The notes under the pieces: model-generated | Database searches by the model: none | The model's input: the letters and a program-made list of their open reading frames with translations, nothing else | What the model was told of the DNA's origin: nothing | Made by a program: the position numbers and the translations under genes | Source of the DNA: Streptomyces sp. NBC_00557 | Lineage (GTDB): Bacteria; Actinomycetota; Actinomycetes; Streptomycetales; Streptomycetaceae | Assembly (NCBI RefSeq): GCF_036345995.1 | Contig: NZ_CP107796.1 | Span: 6,634,001 to 6,698,000, forward strand | Direction of reading: 5' to 3' | DNA: 64,000 nucleotides | In this document: one piece after another, positions 7,953-13,984 of the stretch | Layout: each line of letters opens with the position of its first letter | Numbering within the stretch: position 1 is the stretch's first letter

Positions 7953-9674
7953 TCACCGGCCCTTGCGCAGGAACCGGCGCAGCCTCGTCAGCGGCCAGGT
8001 GTTGATCACGTCGTCCTTGGTGAGCCAGCCGCGCTGCGCGGTGCCGACGCCGTAGCGCAGCTGCGCCAGGTGCGGGATGGAGTGCGCGTCGGTGTTCACG
8101 GCGAACCTCACCCCGTGCTCCCGCGCGCGCAGGATGTCCTCGTCGCGCAGGTCCAGGCGGTCCGGCTGGGCGTTGACCTCCAGTGCGGTGCCGGTGCGCG
8201 CGCAGGCCGCGAACACCTCGTCCCAGTCGGCGTCGACCCCCGGCCGTTTGCCGATCAGCCGGGTCGTGGGGTGCCCGATGATGTTCACGCACGGGTGCTC
8301 GCAGGCCCGCACCAGCCGCCGGGTCATCGCCTTCCTGTCCAGGTCGAAGTGCGAGTGCAGCGAGGCCACGCACAGGTCGAAGCCGGCCAGGAAGTCGTCC
8401 GGCCAGTCCACCCCGCCGTCCGGGTCGATGTTCAGCTCCGTGCCGTGCAGCAGCCGCATCCTGCGGTGCGCGCCGTCCAGCTCCCGCACCCGCTCCCGCT
8501 GGGCGAGGATCTTCTCGTCGGTCATGCGCTGCATGTACAGGTTCGGCGCGTGGTCGGTGACCGCGTAGTACGCGTGACCGCGCTCGGCGGCGGCCGCCAC
8601 CATCTCCTCCAGCGGGGCCAGGCCGTCGGTGAGATCGGTGTGGGTGTGCAGGTCACCGCGGATGTCCTGCTCCGTCACCACCTCGGGCAGCTCACCGTTC
8701 AGGGCCGCCTCGATCTCCCCGCGGTCCTCCCGCAGCGCCGGCGCGATCCACGGCAGCCCGAGCCGGGCGTACACCTCCTGCTCGGTCCGCGAGGCCAGCG
8801 ACTCCCCGCTCTCCGCGTCGAACAGGCCGTACTCGGACAGCTTCAGCCCCTGGTGCACGGCGATGGTGCGGGTACGGATGTTGTGCGCCTTGGAACCGGT
8901 GAAGTACTGCATGGCGGCGCCCCACGACTCCGGCGGCACCACCCGCAGGTCGACCTGGAGCCCCCTGCCGGTGCGGATCGACGTCTTCTTCGAACCCCGC
9001 GCGATGACCTCCGCGGTGGCCGGCAGCTCGCACAGCGCCGCCATGAACGGCTCCGACCTCTTCGCCGCGACCAGGAGATCCAGATCACCCACGGTCTCCC
9101 GCATCCGCCGCAGCGAGCCCGCGTACGCGCAGCGCGTGCACCCGGTCACCCCGGACAGCTCGGCGACGATCTCCTCTGCGGTGTCCAGCGCCAGCGACAG
9201 CGGCACCCGGGCGCCCGCCCGCTGCAGCAGTTCGATGCCGTGCCGGATGTTCTCCTGCGTCTTCTCGCCGAAGCCCTTCAGATCGGCCAGCGCGTCCGCC
9301 TCGATCGCCGCCGCCAGCTCGTTCACCGACGAGATGTGCAGGTCCTCGTAGAGCCGCAGCGCCTTCTTCGGGCCCAGGGTGGGAATCGTGATCAGCTCCC
9401 GCACCCCGGCGGGGATCTTCGCCCGCCGCTCCTCGACCACCGCCATCTTCCCCGTGCGCAGGTACTCGGCCACCTTGTCGGCGATCGACTTCCCCACGTT
9501 CGGGATCTCCCTCAGCCCGTCCTCGTCGAGCGTGGAGATGTCGGCCGGATACCCGCCGATGGCACGCGCGGCCTTCTCGTAGGCGCGCGCCTTGAAGGCG
9601 TCGCCTCCGGTGATCGCGATGAGGTCCGCGTACTCCTGCAGGAGCGCCTCGACCTCGTCATTGGGCCGGGCCAC
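7953..9674 (-). CDS. polX: PolX-type DNA polymerase / PHP-domain protein
   Basis: The predicted protein has 573 residues, the normal length of bacterial family X polymerases. An N-terminal helix-hairpin-helix region contains IPNVGKSIADKV and PTLGPKKA. The nucleotidyltransferase core has GSLRRMRETVGDLD, with catalytic Asp197 and Asp199 and a third Asp near residue 242. A C-terminal PHP phosphoesterase domain starts at GDLHTHTD, with His343 and His345. By family it fills short gaps in DNA repair, and the PHP domain provides Mn-dependent 3'-5' exonuclease or end-processing activity. All core acidic residues checked are present. The gene stands alone, convergent with the DUF1876 gene. Confidence 0.92.
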   Translation of the reverse strand: MARPNDEVEALLQEYADLIAITGGDAFKARAYEKAARAIGGYPADISTLDEDGLREIPNVGKSIADKVAEYLRTGKMAVVEERRAKIPAGVRELITIPTLGPKKALRLYEDLHISSVNELAAAIEADALADLKGFGEKTQENIRHGIELLQRAGARVPLSLALDTAEEIVAELSGVTGCTRCAYAGSLRRMRETVGDLDLLVAAKRSEPFMAALCELPATAEVIARGSKKTSIRTGRGLQVDLRVVPPESWGAAMQYFTGSKAHNIRTRTIAVHQGLKLSEYGLFDAESGESLASRTEQEVYARLGLPWIAPALREDRGEIEAALNGELPEVVTEQDIRGDLHTHTDLTDGLAPLEEMVAAAAERGHAYYAVTDHAPNLYMQRMTDEKILAQRERVRELDGAHRRMRLLHGTELNIDPDGGVDWPDDFLAGFDLCVASLHSHFDLDRKAMTRRLVRACEHPCVNIIGHPTTRLIGKRPGVDADWDEVFAACARTGTALEVNAQPDRLDLRDEDILRAREHGVRFAVNTDAHSIPHLAQLRYGVGTAQRGWLTKDDVINTWPLTRLRRFLRKGR

Positions 9675-9708
9675 CCCTCAAGTGTGGGACCCGGCCGCGG
9701 GGAGAAGC

Positions 9709-9734
9709 AAAAGGCCCCTGCTGAGCAGGGGCCT
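9709..9734 (-). terminator. Terminator of tRNA-Leu
   Basis: An 11-base inverted repeat (AGGCCCCTGCT / AGCAGGGGCCT) lies directly after the tRNA and is followed by four T on the minus strand. It is a good intrinsic terminator for the tRNA transcript and separates it from polX. Confidence 0.85.
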
Positions 9735-9737
9735 CGC

Positions 9738-9825
9738 TGGTGTCCGAGGGGGGACTTGAACCCCCACGCCCGATAAAGGGCACTAGCACCTCAAGCTAGC
9801 GCGTCTGCCATTCCGCCACCCGGAC
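9738..9825 (-). tRNA. tRNA-Leu (anticodon GAG)
   Basis: On the minus strand the sequence folds as a class II tRNA. The acceptor stem is GTCCGGG with TCGGAC plus discriminator A, and the D arm contains TGGCGGAATGGCAGACGC. The anticodon stem is CTAGC/GCTAG with loop TTGAGGT, giving anticodon GAG for CUC codons. A long variable arm and the T arm GGGGGTTCAAGTCCCCC follow. The 3' CCA is encoded (9738-9740). CUC is a major leucine codon in this genome. No integrase or attachment-site duplication is seen next to it. Confidence 0.97.
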
Positions 9826-10039
9826 AAGGTGTCTGTCGTGCTCGGGACCCTTTCGGCGGGGTTTCCCTCGCGGCGACGAAGGAAACATTACCAGGCTTTC
9901 GGAGGTGGCCGATCACCCCGGTCCCCGGCGCCGGTGGTGCGTGAACGGCGTGTGACGGGTGGGCACCGGTCTTGGGCCGCGGGCGGGACGGAGGGAGGAT
10001 GTGGAGGACCACCAGCAGCGACAGCGCGGGAGGAAGCAC

Positions 10040-11365
10040 GTGAGCGACACGGGCACGACCAGGAACGTCACCGGCGAGGACGAGGTCGTGGACCTCTGCC
10101 GCGAGCTGATCAGGTTCGACACCAGCAACTACGGCGACCACTCGGGCCCCGGCGAGCGCCAGGCCGCCGAGTGGGTCGCCGAGAAGCTCGCCGAGGTGGG
10201 GCTCGAGCCGAAGATCTACGAGTCGCACCCCGGCCGCGCCTCCACGGTGGCCCGCATCGAGGGCGAGGACACGTCCCGGCCCGCGCTGCTGATCCACGGC
10301 CACCTGGACGTCGTACCGGCCAACGCCGTCGACTGGACCCACGACCCGTTCTCCGGAGAGATCGCCGACGGCTGCGTCTGGGGGCGTGGCGCGGTCGACA
10401 TGAAGGACATGGACGCCATGACCCTCGCGGTCGTGCGCGACCGGCTCCGCAGCGGCCGGCGGCCCCCGCGGGACGTCGTCGTCGCCTTCCTCGCCGACGA
10501 GGAGGCCGGCGGCACCTACGGCGCCCGCTACCTGGTCGACCACCACCCCGAGCTGTTCGAGGGGGTCACCGAGGCGATCAGCGAGGTCGGCGGCTTCTCC
10601 TTCACCGTCAGCGAGCAGCGGCGGCTCTATCTGATCCAGACGGCCGAGAAGGGCATGCACTGGATGAAGCTGACCGTCGCCGGCACGGCCGGGCACGGCT
10701 CGATGATCCACCGGGACAACGCCATCACCGAGCTGTCCGAGGCCGTCGCCCGGGTCGGCCGCCACAGGTTCCCGGTGCGGGTCACCAAGACCACCCGGGC
10801 CTTCCTGGACGAGCTGGGCGACGCGCTCGGCACCGAGCTGGACCCGGAGGACATGGATTCCACCCTGGCCAAGCTCGGCGGCATCGCCAAGCTGATCGGC
10901 GCGACCCTGAGCAACACCGCCAACCCGACCCAGCTGAACGCCGGTTACAAGGTCAACGTCATCCCCGGCGAGGCCACCGCGCACATCGACGGCCGCTTCC
11001 TGCCCGGCCACGAGGAGGAGTTCCTCGCCGACCTCGACCGGCTGCTCGGGCCGAACGTCCGCCGCGAGGACGTGCACGCCGACAAGGCCGTCGAGACCGG
11101 CTTCGACGGAGCGCTGGTGGAGGCCATGCAGTCCGCGCTGCTCGCCGAGGACCCCACCGCCAAGGCGATCCCCTACATGCTCTCCGGCGGAACCGACGCC
11201 AAGTCCTTCGACGACCTCGGCATCCGCCACTTCGGCTTCGCACCCCTGAAGCTGCCGCCGGAGCTGGACTTCGCCGGCATGTTCCACGGCGTGGACGAGC
11301 GGGTGCCGGTGGACGGGCTGCGGTTCGGCGTGCGGGTGCTCGACCGGTTCCTCGACGCGTCGTGA
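10040..11365 (+). CDS. M20-family metallopeptidase (dipeptidase / deacylase type)
   Basis: The predicted protein has 441 residues. Metal-binding motifs include LLIHGHLDVVPA (His ligand and Asp), WGRGAVDMKD (bridging Asp), ADEEAGG (catalytic Glu followed by a Glu ligand) and a C-terminal MFHGVDERVPV (His ligand). A dimerisation domain is inserted around the GTAGHGS segment. The family hydrolyses small peptides or N-acyl amino acids in the cytoplasm; the substrate is not predictable here. The GTG at 10040 is preceded by GGGAGGA, which decides the start over an upstream frame extension. It is a monocistronic gene upstream of the chaplins. Confidence 0.9.
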   Translation: MSDTGTTRNVTGEDEVVDLCRELIRFDTSNYGDHSGPGERQAAEWVAEKLAEVGLEPKIYESHPGRASTVARIEGEDTSRPALLIHGHLDVVPANAVDWTHDPFSGEIADGCVWGRGAVDMKDMDAMTLAVVRDRLRSGRRPPRDVVVAFLADEEAGGTYGARYLVDHHPELFEGVTEAISEVGGFSFTVSEQRRLYLIQTAEKGMHWMKLTVAGTAGHGSMIHRDNAITELSEAVARVGRHRFPVRVTKTTRAFLDELGDALGTELDPEDMDSTLAKLGGIAKLIGATLSNTANPTQLNAGYKVNVIPGEATAHIDGRFLPGHEEEFLADLDRLLGPNVRREDVHADKAVETGFDGALVEAMQSALLAEDPTAKAIPYMLSGGTDAKSFDDLGIRHFGFAPLKLPPELDFAGMFHGVDERVPVDGLRFGVRVLDRFLDAS

Positions 11366-11466
11366 GGTCTGCCGGGGGAATTCGGGCGGCCGTGCGAGGG
11401 TGACTGAGAAGGGTGAATCGGACCATAAGCTCGTAGCCCCATTACTCCCTCCTCGTTACAGGTGAT

Positions 11467-11489
11467 GCGATCCCGCACCTTGGGATCGC
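11467..11489 (+). promoter_or_regulatory. Hairpin in the chpH 5' leader
   Basis: A perfect 8-base inverted repeat (GCGATCCC / GGGATCGC, 7-base loop) lies 11 bases before the Shine-Dalgarno sequence of the chaplin gene. It is too far from any upstream stop codon and lacks a T tract, so it is more likely a leader structure or operator than a terminator. Confidence 0.5.
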
Positions 11490-11509
11490 TTTGCCAACAA
11501 GGAGGAATA

Positions 11510-11743
11510 ATGATCAAGAAGGTCGTCGCTGCTGCGGCTGCCACCGGTGGGCTGGTTCTCGCGGGCGCGGGCCTCGCTGTCGCCGACTCCGGTGCCCAGG
11601 GTGCCGCCGTGCAGTCCCCGGGTGTCGTCTCCGGCAACGTCGTCCAGGTGCCCGTGCACGTGCCGGTGAACGTCTGCGGCAACACGGTCAACGTGATCGG
11701 GCTCCTGAACCCCGCCTTCGGCAACACCTGCGTCAACCACTGA
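11510..11743 (+). CDS. chpH: Short chaplin, ChpH-like
   Basis: The predicted protein has 77 residues. A Sec signal peptide (MIKKVV followed by an Ala/Gly-rich core, cleavage after AVA) leads to a mature protein of about 50 residues. That part is a single chaplin domain with the sequence VQVPVHVPVNVCGNTVNVIG and two cysteines for the family disulfide. Chaplins are secreted, assemble into amyloid-like fibrils at the air-water interface and make aerial hyphae and spores hydrophobic. A strong ribosome-binding site (GGAGGA) precedes the ATG. The order chpH-chpC and the protein sequence closely resemble the S. coelicolor pair. Expression is expected during aerial growth. Confidence 0.96.
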   Translation: MIKKVVAAAAATGGLVLAGAGLAVADSGAQGAAVQSPGVVSGNVVQVPVHVPVNVCGNTVNVIGLLNPAFGNTCVNH

Positions 11744-11796
11744 CGCCGGCTCCCTGGAGGGGACCGTCGGTCCCGAGGGAGCGTCCTTGACGAGCC

Positions 11797-11841
11797 GTCG
11801 GCCTCGGAGCGCGCGCCACGCACTCCGAGGCCGACCGGCCT
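11797..11841 (+). terminator. Terminator after chpH
   Basis: A 13-base perfect stem (11797-11809 with 11823-11835) is followed by CGGCCTTTT. A second hairpin (GCTCCCT/AGGGAGC around a GGGACC/GGTCCC core, about 11749-11782) lies just upstream. Together they probably end most chpH transcripts and separate it from chpC. Confidence 0.75.
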
Positions 11842-11860
11842 TTTCGATCGGCCCGTTCTT

Positions 11861-11890
11861 TTTTGGATCTCTTTGGATCTCTTTGGATCT
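11861..11890 (+). repeat. Three tandem 10-bp repeats upstream of chpC
   Basis: The unit (C/T)TTTGGATCT occurs three times without spacing at 11861, 11871 and 11881, about 50 bases before the chpC start codon. The block is AT-rich compared with the surroundings. It may be a multiple binding site or simple slippage repeat; the sequence alone does not decide. Confidence 0.6.
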
Positions 11891-11940
11891 CTTCCGGGCC
11901 GGTCGCTTATCGGGAAAACGAAGGCAGGGGGGAACTCAGC

Positions 11941-12768
11941 ATGCGACAAGGGACCCGAAAGGGCCTGATGACCATGGCCGCCGCGACCGGTGTGATCGCC
12001 GCTGTGAGCGGCTACGCCCACGCCGACGCGGGCGCGTCCGGCGCCGCCGCCGGCTCACCCGGCGTACTGTCCGGCAACACGGTGCAGGCGCCGGTGCACG
12101 TGCCGGTGAATGTGTGCGGCAACACCGTGAACGTCGTCGGGCTGCTCAACCCGTCCGTGGGCAACACATGCGCCAACCACGGCGGCACTCCGGCGGGCCA
12201 CGGCGGCTCCGGCGGCTCGCACGCGGGCGGCCACACCTCGGGCTCGCCCGGCGTGGGCTCCGGCAACACGGTGCAGGTGCCGATCGACGCTCCGGTGAAC
12301 GTCTGCGGCAACAGCGTCAACGTCATCGGAGCCGGCAACGCCGCCACGGGCAACGACTGCGGCAACGCAGGCCACGGCCACGGCAACCCGCCCGGGCAGC
12401 CGGGACAACCCGGTCACCCAGGCCACCCAGGTCATCCGGGCCACCCGGGCCATCCTGGCCACCCCGGCCATCCTGGCCACCCGGGACACCCCGGTCATCC
12501 GGGCCACCCCGGCACCCCGCACCAGCCGGGCGGGCCGACCCACCCCGGCACCCCGGCGACCCCGCCCGGCCAGGGCGGGCACACGCCCGGCGGCCCCCAC
12601 GGGTCGACCCAGGTCAAGCAGACGGGCGGGCACTCCGCCCAGCCGCTGACCGGCGCCCAGCTCGCGCACACCGGCAGCGATCTGCCGCTGGGTCTCGCGC
12701 TGCCCGTCGGCGCGGGCGCGCTCCTCGCGGGCGCGGTGCTCTACCGCAGGGCCCGGTCCATGGCCTAG
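11941..12768 (+). CDS. chpC: Long chaplin with two chaplin domains and sortase anchor, ChpC-like
   Basis: The predicted protein has 275 residues. The order is a signal peptide (about residues 1-29), a first chaplin domain (GNTVQAPVHVPVNVCGNTVN), a Gly/His-rich linker, and a second chaplin domain (NTVQVPIDAPVNVCGNSVN). A proline-rich spacer with eleven consecutive Gly-His-Pro triplets follows. The protein ends with a cell-wall sorting signal: LAHTG, a hydrophobic segment and YRRARSMA. LAXTG is the motif of Streptomyces class E sortases, so the protein should be covalently anchored to the wall and help display short chaplins. The ATG at 11941 follows a GGGGGGA stretch. Confidence 0.95.
   Translation: MRQGTRKGLMTMAAATGVIAAVSGYAHADAGASGAAAGSPGVLSGNTVQAPVHVPVNVCGNTVNVVGLLNPSVGNTCANHGGTPAGHGGSGGSHAGGHTSGSPGVGSGNTVQVPIDAPVNVCGNSVNVIGAGNAATGNDCGNAGHGHGNPPGQPGQPGHPGHPGHPGHPGHPGHPGHPGHPGHPGHPGHPGTPHQPGGPTHPGTPATPPGQGGHTPGGPHGSTQVKQTGGHSAQPLTGAQLAHTGSDLPLGLALPVGAGALLAGAVLYRRARSMA
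12412..12510 (+). repeat. Eleven 9-bp repeats encoding Gly-His-Pro in chpC
   Basis: Eleven codon triplets GGN CAY CCN follow each other in frame. Synonymous third positions vary (GGT/GGC/GGA, CAC/CAT, CCA/CCG/CCT/CCC), so the array is not a very recent slippage product. The encoded Gly-X-Pro pattern is collagen-like and histidine-rich and forms the spacer between the second chaplin domain and the wall anchor. Confidence 0.9.
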
Positions 12769-12782
12769 CGGGCACGCCGGAA

Positions 12783-12821
12783 ACGGAGCGGGCCCCGCCG
12801 GCATGGCGGGGCCCGCTCCGT
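12783..12821. terminator. Bidirectional terminator between chpC and the DUF5703 gene
   Basis: A 17-base perfect stem (12783-12799 with 12805-12821, 5-base loop) lies between two convergent genes. It can end transcription from both sides. Confidence 0.8.
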
Positions 12822-12835
12822 TCAGACGGCCTGTC

Positions 12836-13024
12836 TCACCACGTGGCCCGCACCTGGCGGATGATCCGCCGGCGCAACCGCACCCTGCGGCTGCCGTCAC
12901 GCAGCAGGCTCAGTCGGTCCAACTCCCAGTGTCCGTACTCGGCATGGTCCGTCAGCAGACGCGTCGCCTCCTTGCGGGACACCCCGCGAGGCACGTACAC
13001 GTCGACAAATTCGTATTCCGGCAT
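12836..13024 (-). CDS. DUF5703-type small conserved protein
   Basis: The predicted protein has 62 residues, starting MPEYEFVDVYVPRGVSRKEA and ending in a very basic tail (RRVRLRRRIIRQVRATW). It matches a short actinomycete family of unknown function. The basic C-terminus might bind nucleic acid, but this is only inference. It is divergent from the acidic protein gene at 13072, with 47 bases between the start codons. Confidence 0.75.
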   Translation of the reverse strand: MPEYEFVDVYVPRGVSRKEATRLLTDHAEYGHWELDRLSLLRDGSRRVRLRRRIIRQVRATW

Positions 13025-13071
13025 CGCATCTATTGTGCGGGCTGGGGCCCGGTACGGATAGCGTCTGCAGT

Positions 13072-13785
13072 ATGTCTGATGCTGCGCAGCCCACCGCTGC
13101 CGAGGTACGCGCCGCCGCCGAGGCGATCAAGACCGCGCTCGACCGTCATCTGGCCGCGGTCGAACGCAGGTCGGGGGAGGACGACCCGGCCGTGCTGGAG
13201 GCGTTCAACCAGCTGGCCGCGGCCGCCGAGGTGTACGACGAGCTGCTCTACGACCGTTACGACGAGGTCACGCCCTTCGAGATCCCCGGTGCGGAGGAGC
13301 TGCCGCCGTACGCGGGCCCCGAGGAACCGCACGCGATCAGCGTGCTGATCCGCCGCGACTACGCCGTGGTGGAACCGCAGCGGCTGCTGGCGCAGGCGCA
13401 GCGGGTCGAGGCGGCGGAGTACGAGGCCCCGGGCGGCCTGTCCGAGGAGGCCGCCGGGACGGTTCCGGGCGCGCTCGGCATCCTGTTCGGCGAGTTCGAA
13501 CCCGACGAGATCGCCTCCCGGCACAAGGAGTTCGGCCTGGAGGAGGGCGACTCGACGCTCTGGGTCACCGCGGCGGAGGAGGCCCCCGAGGCGGGGGAGT
13601 GGCTGGACGCGCCGTTCGAGCACATCGACCCGCAAGGAGTGGTGTGCCGGTTCGACGTCAGCGCGGTCTTCGACGACGAGGACGACTCCGACGAGGAGGA
13701 CGACCTCGAATTCGTCGAGGACGAGGATGAGGTCGAGGACGAGGATGAGGCCGAAGACGACGAGGTCGAGAACGTCCAGAGGTGA
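13072..13785 (+). CDS. Hypothetical acidic protein
   Basis: The predicted protein has 237 residues. The N-terminal part (AAEVRAAAEAIKTALDRHL) is helical and may form a coiled coil. The middle is a soluble alpha/beta-looking domain, and the last 35 residues are almost entirely Asp/Glu. No catalytic motif, signal peptide or membrane segment is visible. There is no Shine-Dalgarno sequence before the ATG, and GGATAG lies 11-16 bases upstream, so the transcript may be leaderless. Function is not recognised. Acidic tails often mediate interaction with basic proteins or DNA-mimic roles; that is speculation here. Confidence 0.75.
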   Translation: MSDAAQPTAAEVRAAAEAIKTALDRHLAAVERRSGEDDPAVLEAFNQLAAAAEVYDELLYDRYDEVTPFEIPGAEELPPYAGPEEPHAISVLIRRDYAVVEPQRLLAQAQRVEAAEYEAPGGLSEEAAGTVPGALGILFGEFEPDEIASRHKEFGLEEGDSTLWVTAAEEAPEAGEWLDAPFEHIDPQGVVCRFDVSAVFDDEDDSDEEDDLEFVEDEDEVEDEDEAEDDEVENVQR

Positions 13786-13984
13786 GTGCGCCGAAGGGTG
13801 AGCGCCTCGAGAAGTGAGGGCGACGGCGGCCGGCGGCGCTGTGCGCACGGCGGTGCTGTGCGCACGGCGGTGCTGTGCGGCCGGAGGCCGGTGCGGCGCT
13901 GCCGGTTCCGCACCCCAAGGCTGGTCGCCGTTCCGGCCGCGGACAGCTTGCGCGGCCGGAACGGGATGCGCGGCCCGGGTCAGC

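Noticed and set aside
9738..9825. Integration site of a mobile element at tRNA-Leu
   Set aside because: No integrase, no duplicated tRNA 3' end and no change of gene content next to the tRNA were seen.
12412..12510. CRISPR-like array in chpC
   Set aside because: The 9-base units are contiguous, in frame, and encode Gly-His-Pro. There are no spacers and no cas genes.
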